Of a stretch of DNA of 64,000 nucleotides, positions 34,868-47,764 are shown piece after piece. The translations under genes were made by a program, and so were the position numbers. The DNA is from Trifolium pratense. Taxonomy: Eukaryota; Streptophyta; Magnoliopsida; Fabales; Fabaceae. How positions within the stretch are numbered: position 1 is the first letter of the stretch; each line of letters begins with the position of its first letter. The notes under the pieces are model-generated. The model did not search any database and was not told where the DNA came from. It saw only the letters and a program-made list of their open reading frames with translations. The stretch is from the NCBI RefSeq assembly GCF_020283565.1, contig NC_060061.1:22605362-22669361 (forward strand), written 5' to 3'.

Positions 34868-37800
34868 ATGCCAATGGAGTTCGTTCTTCAATATGTTGAA
34901 CCTTCAACTCTTATTTTTCTTCTCATCTCTCTCACAACTTTTGTTCTCTTCTCCCTTGTCCTTCAGAGAAAAAAACTCCCATACCCACCAGGCCCAAAGG
35001 GACTACCCATCATTGGGAACATGTTGATGATGGACCAGCTAACCCACCGTGGTCTCGCCCAACTCGCCGAGAAGTTTGGTGGATTTTGCCACCTTCAAAT
35101 GGGTGCCATTCACATTGTGGCCATTTCGACACCAGAAATGGCCCGCGAAGTCCTTCAGACTCAAGATAGTGTTTTTGCAAATCGGCCCGCTAACATTGCA
35201 ATCACATATTTAACCTATGATCGGGCTGACATGGCGTTTGCAAATTACGGGCCATTTTGGAGACAAATGCGTAAGATCTGTGTCATGAAATTATTCAGCC
35301 GTAAACGGGCTGAATCATGGGCTTCTGTAAGAGAGGAAGTCGAGACAATGATTCAAACAGTTTCTTCTAAAGTCGGCTCGCCTGTTAATTTAGGTGAACT
35401 AATTTTCTCTCTTACACGGAGCATTACCTTTAAGGCCGCGTTTGGATCCAATCTAAACAAAGGACAAGAGGAATTCATGGGAATTTTGCAAGAATTTTCT
35501 AAACTTTTTGGAGCTTTCGACATTGCTGAATTTATTCCATGGTTGGGTTGGTTTAATGGACAAGATTTCAACAAAAGATTGGCTAGTGCAAGAAAAGCAC
35601 TTGATGTGTTTATTGACGAGATTATTGATGATCATGTCACAAAGAAAAACAACTTGAAGAATAAAGATATTGAGAATGAAGCAGATGTTGATATGGTTGA
35701 TGAACTAATGGATTTCCTTGATGAAAGAGATGGTGCTGCTGCGGAAATTTCACAATCGGGGCTTAAGCTTACTAGAGATAATATCAAAGCTCTTATCATG
35801 GTAAGTAATCCTTAATATTTTTTTTATTCTCCCTATTTTCATTATTTTACAAAACTCGTCCCTTGTTTGTTTGTTTTTCATAAAATATTTGGTTTAAAAT
35901 ATAGTGATATATTCTTTTTTGGGACTTAGTCCCTCCATTATATATATAAAAAAATAGTGATATAACATGTTTTTGATGAACTTTTTTTAAAAATATTTCT
36001 TATAACTTCACCAATATTGATATTTTTCTTTTTGATACGAAAGAGGACCAGAGACCTTGATATTTTTTTTATCATATCAGATTAACATATATCAAAGTCA
36101 TTTAATAAAATGTGTCTCATCACTAATTTTTAGTTAAAAAAATATAATGAGAGAACCAAAATTGTCAAATTTTAAAATAAATGAACCAAATCTGCAAAAT
36201 AATAAAAATAGAGACCAAAATTGCAATTAATTATTTGTTGCAGGGTCGTTCTTGCTTTTGCTTATTTGATTTTTGGATCCAACACCATTTACCAATTTTA
36301 TTTTACTTTTTTAAAAATTATTATATTTAAACACGAGCATATAATACACATTGTATTTTACACTTGTTTGACTGAATTTATTATTTTGACAATTTTTTTG
36401 ACTTAATTTATTGTTTTATGCATTTATGCAATCATTTTCTTTTTATACAACATCATCTTGACAAATTGTTCGACTTAATTTATTGTTTTATACATTTATG
36501 CAATCATCTTTTTTTTTTATACTCATAAAAAAATAACAGAATAATTTTTTGACTCAATTCAATTAACCTCTTAATTTATTCACTATCTTTTTATACCACA
36601 ATAATTAATGTTTGACTTTTATAGAAAAAATATTAACTCCACCAAAAACCAAAAATAGAAAAAAAATTAAAATTTAACATGTTTTAAATACATTTTTAAT
36701 TACAAGATTTTCTTTTTGATTATAGGATATTTTTAATTAAAACCTAATTTTCTTCAATTATGTTAAATATGTAAAAAATACAGCAAGTTAAAATTTTTAA
36801 ATTTCTATTTCCAATAAAAAGTTTTAATTGAAATGATTTTTATTAGGTAAACAATATTTAAATTTTTGCATTTCAATCTATTTGTTCGATTTATAAAATA
36901 AAAAATATTGAGTCAAAAAATAAAATAAAAAATATAATAATAGACACATCTAGCTACCGGGAGTAACAAAAAAAAAATCTAGCTATTAGGCTACTTAAAA
37001 AAGAAAAGAAAAGAAGAATAGACGTAGATTTAGACTCTCTATCATGTAAAATAGTGACTATTAAGAAAATTTATAACATATGAACTTGTAATGGATTAGC
37101 AAGCTATTTGTAGTAATTGATAAAATTAAGGTTTAATTAGTATTTTGATCTCTTAAAAATATTTTTGGTTTTATATTGGTCTCTTAAAGAAAAAAAAGTT
37201 TCGCTTTAGTCCCTTAAAGACATCTCCAAAAAGGTCATTTCTGTCAATTTTTATAAAAAAATGTTAATTTTTGTTGATTGAATTGACTTGTGTTGAATGT
37301 TTTCAATCAACAAAAACTCACGTTCTTTTTTTATAAAAATTGATGAAAAAGACCTTTTTAGCTAACGGATATATTTTTAAGACAAAAGTGAAACTTTTGA
37401 GAGAAACATATATTTAATTAATACTACTATAACATAGTTAAAAATTGAGAGAAATAAAATGATAAGGTATAAACTTTTGACCTATAACTTTTTTTGGGAA
37501 CACAAATAAGTTAGTTTATAAATTATAACCGCTACAAACTAAACTAACTTATCAATAATCCAATGAAAATATTATAAACCCGTGAGAAATAAACATTACC
37601 AGTACTAAACAGTCCTATAAACTTTTAATTTAAAAATTATCTGTCATAAACTTTAAAATTTTGTCTTCTAAATAAAGAAAGAAAAAGCAGAGCAATGGAT
37701 GTTAGAGTGCATGTAGAGGTCAAGATACGGTAACATTTTTTGATTTTTTCTCTTTGATTCATCAAGATAAGGCAATAAAAAACTAGAGTATAATATTTAG

Positions 37801-39474
37801 ACAAATACTAATGAATATTTCTGGAATACTATTTAAAACCTTAAATAGTAATTTTTTTTTATAGAATTTTTATGGGAATACGTAAAGTCAATGCATTGAC
37901 AATTGTAGTTTTTAATTTTTTGAATAAAAAATTTCGTTTAAATGTAATGTTTAAAGAATACCCCGGAGACACTTGTTAACAATATCCTAATATTTAAATT
38001 CATTATTTGCTAGTCAAATATGTTGTGATGAGTTTTTGACAAACACAACTTTATTAAATGGACTGTTGGAATGTACAAAAGGTCCAATATAGGAGTATGG
38101 TATCATAGTGAGTGTTTTAGACACAAGTAGCATAAACTTATATTTTCTCCAACGTGACTAAAATGGAACAAGCTATTCTATCACTTAAGTTCAACTAATC
38201 TCGTATCATTGATATCAAACACACAATTAGTGATAAGAGACTTGAATACTTTAAATAAGTTTTTTAGACCTTTTTAGCTGATTTTGTTTAACACATTTTT
38301 GGTTGTTATGGGATTGTACTTATTCTACCTATACAATCTGATGTACACTTTGTGTTTGAGTCTGAGATCTCATTTAATTTTTTATTATTTTATATGTACC
38401 GCTACATTAATATTGTATATTGCACGAATCAAAGATATATTTTTCATCAATAGTTAAGTTACCATCAATTGGACTCAACCTCTTTATTCAATCAAAGAAC
38501 AAGTAGAAGATTCAAATTCAGATATTTGAATTATACATTATTTTTTTATACCGTCTAATCTTGATTGAACAATCACTTAGGTTTGAAATGTATAAATGCA
38601 TATATACTAACAACATGAAATGCAAATTAAAACACTTATATCTTCACAAAACTATTAGGACAAGCTTTAACCATTTCCATCATTTAAATTTATTTTCATT
38701 TTCTTTATAGTTTTATAACTTCATTAATAAAGGGAAATAAAAAAACTCAACCTATAGGATGTGATGTTTGGTGGAACTGAGACAGTAGCATCAGTGATAG
38801 AATGGGCATTGGCAGAACTCATGAAAAGCCCAAAAGATCTTCAAAAGGTTCAACAAGAGCTCACCGACGTTATAGGTTTAGATCGGAGATTCAGCGAAAC
38901 CGATCTAGAAAAATTGACGTATCTCAAATGTGTCATCAAAGAAACATTGCGACTCCACCCTCCAATTCCCTTACTCCTCCATGAGACAGCGGAAGATACT
39001 AATATCGCAGGTAAATCTTTTTTTAAATAATAAATATTATTAGTTGTTATTTTGTTAGCGCGGTCTAACACAAACTTTTTTCATCACTCAAATGCTTCTA
39101 TCGTAGGTTATTTTGTCCCAAAATCAACACGTGTTTGGATAAACGCGTGGGCAATTGGACGTGACAAAAGTGCATGGGACGAGCCAGAGAAATTTAACCC
39201 ATCGCGATTCTTGAACGATGGTATGCCGGATTTCAAAGGAAGTAACTTCGAATTCATTCCATTTGGATCGGGAAGAAGATCATGTCCAGGAATGCAACTT
39301 GGACTATATGCTGTGGAAATGACCATAGCTAATGTGCTTCATTGTTTCAAATGGGAGTTACCTAATGGAATGAAACCAAGTGAACTTGATATGAATGATG
39401 TGTTTGGTCTCACTGCTCCTAGAGCTGTTCAGCTTGTTGCGGTACCTAGTTATCGTCTCAATTGTTCTCTTTGA
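34868..39474 (+). CDS. F5H: Ferulate 5-hydroxylase, cytochrome P450 CYP84A
   Basis: Three exons (34868-35800, 38758-39010, 39107-39474; GT-AG) give 517 residues, the normal length. An N-terminal membrane anchor (about residues 13-33) is followed by the proline hinge PYPPGPKGLP, the I-helix FGGTET (315-320), the ExxR motif ETLR (373-376) and the heme loop FGSGRRSCPG with thiolate Cys455. The FGGTETVAS I-helix and overall sequence fit CYP84A. The enzyme sits on the ER face and 5-hydroxylates coniferaldehyde/coniferyl alcohol (and ferulate), committing monolignols to syringyl lignin and sinapate esters. Intron 1 is unusually long (2,957 bp) and contains a MITE-like inverted repeat. No disabling change is visible. 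Confidence 0.95.
37128..37430. mobile_element. MITE-like inverted repeat in F5H intron 1
   Basis: The left half (GGTCTCTTAAAG..., AAAGGTCATTTCTGTCAA, TTTTTGTTGATTGAA) is matched in inverted form on the right (CAATCAACAAAAACTCA, GATGAAAAAGACCTTTTTAG). Ends approximate. Confidence 0.5.
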
Positions 39475-40774
39475 TTTGTTTTGTAGCTGTTTTCAGGATT
39501 TTTTTCAGATAAAAAATAATGTAATTGGAGTATCAAATTTGAATATGTTGGATTATTTTAGACTCTAAGAAAATGTGGCGAATGGTATTTATCAAATATG
39601 GTTTATTTTTTTTTATAATTTAAAGTAGAAGTCGTAATTTCAGTCACATGATTTTTTTCTATGATATTTTCTAAATGAAAAAAATGTTAGTGAACAATCT
39701 ATAGTATATAAGTCGTAATTTCGGTTACATTTTATATAAGTATATGGCGTATTTGGGATTACCCAAAAACACTTAGATGAGATTGAGATGGTGTGAATTT
39801 CTTCTAGCTTAGATAAGGTATTGTGTTCAATTCTTGGCTTGGGCATGCAGCTCGAGGAAATAGTCAATAATCTTTACAGTTACGTGCAGAGAATATATGG
39901 TTAATGCAATATATATATATATAATGGAGTTGCGTGCGAAGAATACTCAATTTTAAAATATTTGTTTTATAAATTTTTGAACAAGTATTTGTTTTATAAA
40001 TTACAATGACCAAACTACCTCAATTTTATTTTAAAACCCAAAATTATCCTAATTGAGATTTTGAAGGCTATTTGCCGGGTTGCTACCATATCTGCATGTT
40101 GTGTTGTTGCTACCCTACCAACATAGTGTAGTATAAGTGGTAGATATTTAAGCCCCTTAACTATTAGATTCTAAGTTTGATCACTGGCCGGTGTGTATGG
40201 AAAAACATATTTGTTAGAAGAGGTCAACCCCTTAAATGAATATCAGTTACCTCAAAGTGATTATTCTTCACAGTTACGCGCGAATGATACCTTTGATTTA
40301 CAGAAAAAAAATTCTCTTTCGTTATCGTCACTTTACTTTATTTGGGATCTTCTCTCAGATAGAATTAGGATCTTCTATATTAATATTGCTGCCAACATGT
40401 TTTGTTTGAATCTGGTTGTGGTTTTAGTGGCCGAGTGTATTCATAGCTGTGCACTAATGCCACACTACACTATACATCCCCCAAATGTGCAAGTGTGTTG
40501 GACGTACTGTTGGTGGCTTTTTATTGGAGTAGTAGTGAGTTTCTTGGTAAGTAGGAGCCTACATAATTTCTTTGTGTGATATTTGTTTTTGTTGTGGTAG
40601 TAGGTACATCATGTCATCATCAAATTTTTCAATTGTTTTTTTCACGTGTTTTGTAGTAATAATATAATAAAGAGGAATGTCGAGTGACTTTATCTCGGCT
40701 AGCAAGACATTGTATTATATATGTAGAGGGTCGAGATTCAAAAACACAATATGTTTTTAAAATAATTTTTTTTT
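39475..40774. other. F5H 3' flank and repeat-like sequence
   Basis: After the F5H terminator region no known gene is seen. A 128-codon open frame at 40193-40579 begins in repeat-like sequence and has no recognisable domain; I do not call it a gene. Confidence 0.4.
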
Positions 40775-40920
40775 GGTTTTCGCCACCAGTTTAATCTGGT
40801 CCGGGGGTCAGTTCTGACATCAAGTGGTTTCAACCCCCTCCCGATCGTAGTTGCGGGAGATCGAATCGCGATCCTCCCTACCAAGTTCATCGTCAATCAC
40901 CACTGAACCAACTAACGATT
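40775..40920 (-). mobile_element. tRNA-derived SINE, near full length
   Basis: On the minus strand it begins TTAGTTGGTTCAGTGGTGAT (A-box region of a tRNA) and has CGATTCGATCTCCCGC as a weakened B box about 45 bases on. The body GGGAGGGGGTTGAAACCACT leads to CAGATTAAACTGGTGG at the end. A family I associate with legumes; partial copies are at 2924-3011 and near 34079-34125. Confidence 0.75.
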
Positions 40921-41639
40921 GATTTTAAAATATGTGTTATAAGATTTTAAGGGTAAAAAAATAAATTGGTTTTAAAATACCTCTCCTATAAAATATTTTT
41001 CATCGCCTCTCATTTCTTTATTAAAACCAAACATATATTTAACTAAAATATCTGATTACCCTCGTCCTCTTTTCTCCTCCCCTTCATTACAATTTCTCCC
41101 CTCTCATCTGTTGAACCAAATTAGTGTAGAAAAATATATAATACACAGTTAAAAAAATCAATTGTAAAAAAATGAACTTCAAGAAAAACTATAACTTTTC
41201 ATTTGAATTTTTTTTTTAACCCAAAAGTATTTAAATGAAATGATAAGAGTTTGTTCCAATTTAGCCAGACATCCTAGGTTCAACTTCAAACCTTAAGAAC
41301 TTTGTCGCCTATTTGTGATCCTACCCAAATTTGTGCATAGAGGATATTCAACTTATCAGATATTGAAATCGTTTTTTCCATGAAAAATCCAAAAATCTGG
41401 AACAAACAAGCTCAAAATCCACATGATTTAATTAGAAAAGTATGTTGATAACATAATAATACTCTCTATGATGATGTTTTCTCATAATAGCACTCCTCTT
41501 TTATTGTTGAGCTAGAAAAGTAAAAATATTTTAAAAATCAAATAAAAAATTGAGGGTCTGTTTGTTACAGATTAAAAAAAATAGTGATTTTGATATTCAA
41601 TAATTTAGAGATTAGTTTTTAGAGATTTTATAGAAAAAT
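40921..41639. other. Non-coding stretch
   Basis: AT-rich with no exon, RNA gene or clear repeat structure recognised. Confidence 0.4.
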
Positions 41640-42336
41640 AGAATTGTTTTCCTAGCAACCTTGGATATCAGACGCTGCCAAATAGTACATACTGCAAGAG
41701 GGTTGTTCTGGAATAGGCCAAGGCCCAATACTGTGGCCCAAGCGCTCAAGATCCAACTCAAATCCACTCCTTCGTAGAGGCTTCTCACGCAAGCCAAAAT
41801 ACACAATTCAATCACTTTCCACTTTCACTCCTCCTTGATTACATACCAACTTAAGCGTTAGTGCTATCGTGACTTGCACGTACCTTCCTCACCGTGAAGC
41901 ACCGTACATGAAGCCTATCACCACTGTAACTGTATTAGATCTCACTATCGGAATCATCTAGTTCTCCTTTGAGCATGACAAAAGTGCATCCCACACCATT
42001 AGACTTTAATAACGGTGTCAAGGGTGCGAAATCTACAAACTCTGACAAACTCATTGGGCATCTTCCTCCAAACCATAAGTTAACCACCAGAGTGATAACA
42101 CCCAAAAGGTCTTTTGCCACAACAGAACCTTCTCCACATAGTGCATCTAATAAGTGTTGGGAACGCAAACCATCTCTACCACACAATGGCCCTTTAGGGA
42201 ACAATTCAATGCACCTAAGAACAGTGTCAACTTCAACCACATGAGGAGGTTCAAAAAACATGGTGGTTGGCATGGAGGGAGGTGGCATGTATGTACGATT
42301 GTTTATCCCCCAAAACTTTTGGGGCATAATAGTCAT
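41640..42336 (-). pseudogene. Reverse-transcriptase-related retroelement remnant
   Basis: The minus strand encodes ELFPKGPLCGRDGLRSQHLL, then VVNLWFGGRCPMSLSEFV and APLTPLLKSNGV, and further on AVCTIWQRLISKVARK in another frame. This is the region before and into the reverse transcriptase domain of a widespread plant non-LTR-type retroelement (pattern GRDGLRAQHLLDAL...GRCPxxLAEFxxxAPLTPLLK...IWRRLVSKVA). Frame breaks and absence of the catalytic core show decay. Confidence 0.65.
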
Positions 42337-42506
42337 TCTATGTTGTTATTCTCAATGTTTTTCTTATATGAATTATTGGAAATTAAAAGAAAATGAAGAT
42401 AAAGTATATAATCTTTCTCAATTCTATTTCATAGTAGTTAAATTAAACTACCAAGGAAAACACCTCAAAAATAAAGGAAAAAATAACTTATATTCAAGTT
42501 GGATAG

Positions 42507-44968
42507 TTAAGATCCATCACCTGATCCATTATCAGTGGCCCTAACACTACAAAACTGACAAGAAACATTGGAAGGTTTCAAATGCAAGCATTGACCAATC
42601 CGTTTCTCCAACCAAGCAAGTCTTCTTTCAAGGTTCAAAACACCAATATGCAAAATCCGAATGTCATCATCATATGCAATTCTAGCAAAAGCTCGAAGCA
42701 AAATGTAATAATCAGCATGAGCAACATAGGACAGACCACCTTTATCCTTCTTTCTTATATAGTGAACATAATCCAGTTGTTTCTGCTTAACACTAGGTGC
42801 TATGTAACAAAATCTATTTTCCTCCATATCCAATTTCAATTTTCCGATGGTTTCTGACAAACTCTCGTAGAAATTATCATCATGAGAGTTTGTCATAAGC
42901 CGTCGGTTAAAAGAAGTATTGTGTTGCTTTCCTGGTTCAGATGGTTTAGTATTCTGAAAAGGGGAACAAAAGGAGGTTAACACCGATGAAAATTTATTTT
43001 TGGCGATCATTCTTCATAATGTAGTCGCCAACAAAAGGAACTCACATAAATAGACATAACATAGCAGATAGACTTGAGTTAAACTTTAATTTAATAAAAT
43101 ATGTTCAACATAAATTGAGAGATGATGGATAGGAAAATTTTCAACCTATGTTTTCATAATAAACATTATCAAAACAAAAGTTGTACTTATATGTTTGAAA
43201 TCCACTCATTTTCAACCTATTCGACATTTTCAGAAAATGAGCCCATACAAAATATTTCAACATCCATGTTACTTCTTCTTGAAGTTTAATGTCGTTCAAG
43301 AAATGGTGATGTAATCGATTTACTTTTTCAAGTTTCATTCGGAAAATCTAGATCAGCAAGATAATCAAACTTCTCTATCGACACACACCAAGAAAGACTA
43401 GAAAGAAGTTGAAAGTAATTCTAAGATATTCTAATTATAAATGTATGTTCATGCATATGGAATAATTCATTCAAGAATTCAATTACCTCTTCATTTTGAT
43501 AATGTTTCCATAGGTTTTCCATCATATTTTCTTCTTCATGACTCCCATAAGATGGTTCTAATCCAGCAAACACAACATCCTTACAATATTTGAGATATGT
43601 AGGTAAGTTCTTGGAATACTCTAGAAAAAGAAGGAAAAAAAGTTATGTTATTGCTAGAGAATATAAGCTCACACAGCATAGGTTCGACGAGATAATAATG
43701 TAAGTAAACAATTTTACCATGGGTGTCTGCAATCTCGATATATATTCCTTGAAGGTGTTGGAGAAGCCCGGTACAATCCAATTCGCGTTGTTTATGTTCT
43801 TTTGGATCTTTAGTTGAATCTTTGGCACTGTCATTATAAGATAAACTTTTCTCCCACACTCCATAACCATTAATGTTATACAAAATCCTTATTGCTACTA
43901 CCAAAACCGATACAACAGAAACATGAGTAGGTAGCCCAAAATAATCCTTGGATAAGGATAACCATAAATCTGGAGACATCGACCATTCATAAATGCGGCA
44001 TGCGTACGGAAGAATCTTTTCAACAGGAAGAGATAACTTTTTAAGATAACGATAAGCTAATGCATAAAAGTTCACGGGAGGTAACTGCAAGCCTATAAAT
44101 TGAGCAAGGGATGAAGCATGTGACTCTAGTTTATGTACTGAAAGAGCTCGCTGAGGCCTGAACATATAACTTGAACTGATAGGACATGCAATTGTTGGGT
44201 GTCCCATTTTCCTTTCGACTTCGACAAAAGCAGAAAAATATGGAAGTTTTCCTTCGCGTGCCCACTTAATCATGTCTGATGGCATGATTGCTTCCCTGGC
44301 AATGTGACATGCTAAATATGAAACAACAATAGTACACACTAGAGGAATCCTATTCTTTAAAGACCTAAATATATGGTGAGGTCCTAATTTGTTTTTGCCT
44401 TCTGATTCTCCTGAGAACAAGAAAGAAATAAACTTCAGAAATTACAAGATACACTTGAAACTCTTTCTGCAAAGGAGATTCGAGATTTGTTACTACCTTC
44501 TTTCTGCAAGTGAGAGTCGTGAAATTTTTTATCTGCCCAATCATCGTCGAAAACACCAGTCTTGGAGACAAGTCTCAACCAAATTGGTCCAACCAAGCCA
44601 CATATTAAAGGAGTAACCTTAAACTCCTTCACCAGTGCTTCACATTGAAGCTCCATCATTATCTGCAACCCCATAATGTACCGCAACCTTATTTCCTTGA
44701 TGTAGACGTCAAATTTTACACCTTTCGAGCCAAAATCTTTGGGTGTCGAGAATGGCACATTAATTGCCTCAGAAGAAGCATATACACGGCGTTTGTGCTT
44801 GGCCAAGTAGATACCGCCGACTCCGATCCCTTCTCCATCTTCGGCACCAGTGTCGACAACATCAAGATTCTGCTGTCCGCAGCTCCTGCAGTAGTAAAAG
44901 CCATCCAATTCCACAACTTCATCCTCATAGTTACAAGATTGGCAAGTCAGTGTAAGGACATCCTCCAT
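42507..44968 (-). CDS. TAF1B/Rrn7-like RNA polymerase I initiation factor (CCG/MEE12-type)
   Basis: Four exons (44968-44497, 44410-43718, 43620-43487, 42953-42507; GT-AG, frame kept, TAA stop) give 581 residues from MEDVLTLTCQSC. A second in-frame ATG 27 bases upstream (44995) would add MLLLECYLA; I prefer the inner start because it places the zinc ribbon at the very N-terminus. The ribbon is C-X2-C ... C-X2-C (CQSC, CRSC; residues about 9-35). The rest resembles the TFIIB-like Rrn7/TAF1B fold, including LVGPIWLRLVSKTGVFDDDW. Rrn7/TAF1B bridges TBP and RNA polymerase I at rDNA promoters. The likely Arabidopsis relative, CCG/MEE12, acts in the central cell for pollen-tube guidance; that link is from memory and should be checked. 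Confidence 0.85.
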
Positions 44969-45262
44969 AGCAAGGTAGCATTCAAGCAGAAGCAAAACCT
45001 TTGCTTATACTTTTAGTTTTCAGTATTCTTCAAGCCTGCATATGTAGATTAATAGTCAGATTAATGTGTTAACAAACAAAAAAGTAAAAATTACCATAAA
45101 AAAACAAAAGCAAAGAATAAATATAAAAGGCCAAGTAAAAGTTTATATGTAACAAAATAAAAGCACTAAAAGAGTTTGCTAATGTATCATACTGAAGTGA
45201 ATTGAACTAGATGAAAATAGAAAACATAATTAACAGTAAAAAGTCCAAGAATAAAAAAACTA

Positions 45263-46063
45263 GGGTTAATACTCCTTTTGGTTTATGTAAAATAGGCAAA
45301 TCCTGTTTTGGTCCCTATTAATAAACACTATCCCTCATATAGTCCACATCATCAGAATATGCACACAAGCTGACTGCAATTTTCTTCTTCTAATATATCA
45401 TTATCCATGTGGTTATTCTACCATTTATCATTTAAAATAAAAACATTAAAACTAAATACTAAATTAAAACTAAAACTAAATTTTACAGTAATTCATTATT
45501 CTCATGTTGGCTAAGTGTATGTTTGGTAAGTCCAATAAGCTAGCTTATTGGACTTAGCTTATAAGCTTGTTTGGACTTAGCTTATAAGCTTGTTTGATAA
45601 AAATGAAACGTGTTTGGTAACAAGCTTCTCTAATTAAATTATAGCGTTTTTTGAGATGTTATTTCGAGTAAATGTTAGCTTTTTACATTTTATTCCATCT
45701 TTACATAAAAAAAAAAAACTATAATAACTACCACTAATCATATACTTTTATGTCATTTTATATTTACAACAGCTAGATTTGTCAAACTTGCATTTTACTA
45801 GCTTTTCATTCATAAGCTATGGGTTAACAACTATCACCTAACTTTTCAACCATAAGCTAACTTATAGCTTAATTTTACCAAACAAATCCTAACTTATAGA
45901 ATATGAAGATTTGTTTTAGGCAAATGTTTAAGAATGAGAATTTAGAATTATTTTTCTTGAAACCTTAGAAATCTAGATTTTAATTTTTTTTTTTCAATGC
46001 ATATTTTTTATAGGTCCAAAACCGAATTTTTCCTATTTTACGGGATAAAAAGGATATTAACCC
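45263..46063. mobile_element. TIR element (~800 bp) upstream of the TAF1B-like gene
   Basis: Inverted ends GGGTTAATACTCCTTTTGGT...AAAATAGG (45263-45296) and CCTATTTTACGGGATAAAAA...TTAACCC (46032-46063). AAAAAAAC occurs on both flanks and could be the target duplication. A second MITE lies inside (45524-45893). Confidence 0.65.
45524..45893. mobile_element. MITE nested in the 45.3-kb element
   Basis: Ends TATGTTTGGTAAG and TTACCAAACAAATCC are inverted; next to the left end is a hairpin-rich stretch (CCAATAAGCTAGCTTATTGG). A related fragment is at 58290-58395. Confidence 0.6.
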
Positions 46064-46449
46064 AAAAAAACCCTATTATTATGAAAATAACAAACCTTTC
46101 TTCCTTATGTGGCAACTCGGCGGCGCTAGCTCCGGTAGGTGGTGCGGAGAAGATGGATCACCGTCTTACGGAGTTGGCTTTTGTGACTCCCTAAAAACTT
46201 GAGCTTTCGGTCGGAGTTTGTATGGAAGGGGTTGCAGAGCGCTTTTTTTTGAGAATAAACGTGTCGAGGAAGGAAACTACTACTCTTCAACTTTTTTTGT
46301 TTGACATATGTACACAAAAAGCTGTTTTACCTCTTATAAAAAAAAATTAACTTTTTTTTTTACCATACTCTATCTCTAATTATTTAGTAAAAAAAAAAAA
46401 ACTCTATCTCTAATTAATAATTATTATTACTCGACACATATTGCTTTAA

Positions 46450-47755
46450 GGGTAAATAGTGTTATACCCCTGCAAAATAGGCGAGTTTTGCGTTATCCCC
46501 TGCAAAATATTTTTTTGAGATTACCCCTACAATGTCAAGATTCTTTGCGTTACCCCTCTGGTTCAACAAGTGGGCATATGACATGGAAAAATCTTGACGT
46601 GGCATGACATGTGGAAATTAATTTATTTTTTATTTATTTTTAATTGACAACTCATTAATTAATGTGGGTTTTTAATTAAAAAAATGAAAAAAAAAACTTA
46701 AAAGTTATTATATTTTTATGAACTTACTTAAAAGAAAGTTTTGTTATTTTTTTTTTTACTAAAAGTTGTTATTATATATAAAAAAAATTTCTTATATATA
46801 TGTATAATAACTAATAATAGAGTAAAAAAAAAAAAAACAAAGATGAAAAAAAAACTAATAATAATAATAGTAACCAAAAAACTAATAATAATAACTAATA
46901 ATAATAGAGTAACAAAAAAAACTGCAATCACATAGTAACACAAGAACAATCGTTTTGCCCTAACCCCCAAATTGAGATTGAAAATGAAGAACAATCGCTG
47001 CATATGAACGGAACGAAAACGAAGATGAAACTGACGAACACTAAGAAGAAGGAAATGATGAACTCGAAGAAAGAAACGACGAAGAAGAAGAACGAAACTG
47101 TGAAGACGAAGAAGAACAAAACTGAGTCCGTGACGTGAGGAGGTAAAGCGATTGTTCGTCGGTTTCATCTTCGTTTTCGTTTCGTTCATATGCAGCGATT
47201 GTTCTTCGTTTTCAATTTCAATTTGGGGGTTAGGGCAAAGCGATTGTTCTTACGTTACTATGTGATTGCAGTTTTTTTTTTATTACTCTATTATGATTAG
47301 TTATTATTATTATTATTATTATTAGTTTTTTGGTTACTATTATTATTATTAGTTTTTTTTTCATCTTCATTTTTTTTTATTACTCTATTATTAGTTATTA
47401 TATATATAAGAATTTTTTTTATACATAATAACAACTTTTAGTAAAAAAAAAAAAATAACAAAACTTTCTTTTAAGTAAGTTCATAAAAATATAACAACTT
47501 TTAAGTTTTTTTTTTCTTCATTTTTTTAATTAAATACCCACATTAATTAATAAGTTGGCAATTAAAAATAAATAAAAAATAAATTAATTTCCACGTGTCA
47601 TGCCACGTCAAGATTCTTCCATGTCATATGCCCACTTGTTGAGCCAGGGGGTAACGCAAAGAATCTTGACATTGCAGGGGTAATCTCAAAAAAATATTTT
47701 GTAGGGTGTAACGCAAAACTCGTCTATTTTGCAGGGGGTATAACACTATTTACCC
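46450..47755. mobile_element. Fold-back Mutator-like MITE, 1,306 bp
   Basis: Begins GGGTAAATAGTGTTATACCC and ends with its inverse, flanked by a perfect 9-bp target duplication TTGCTTTAA (46441-46449, 47756-47764). The inverted arms extend nearly to the centre, roughly 580 bases each, leaving a spacer of about 100 bases near 47040-47145. The 9-bp duplication indicates the Mutator superfamily. Lys/Glu-like reading frames in the centre are low-complexity GAAGAA sequence, and I do not regard them as genes. Confidence 0.95.
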
Positions 47756-47764
47756 TTGCTTTAA

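Noticed and set aside
40193..40579. 128-codon open frame
   Set aside because: Begins in repeat-like sequence, has no recognisable domain and no clear promoter or splice context.
42507..44995. Upstream start codon at 44995 for the TAF1B-like gene
   Set aside because: It only adds nine hydrophobic residues before the zinc ribbon; the inner ATG fits better, though the outer one cannot be excluded.
46728..47189. Hydrophobic/charged open frames on both strands in the fold-back element
   Set aside because: They come from poly(A/T) and GAAGAA-type low-complexity sequence in inverted arms; no domain.
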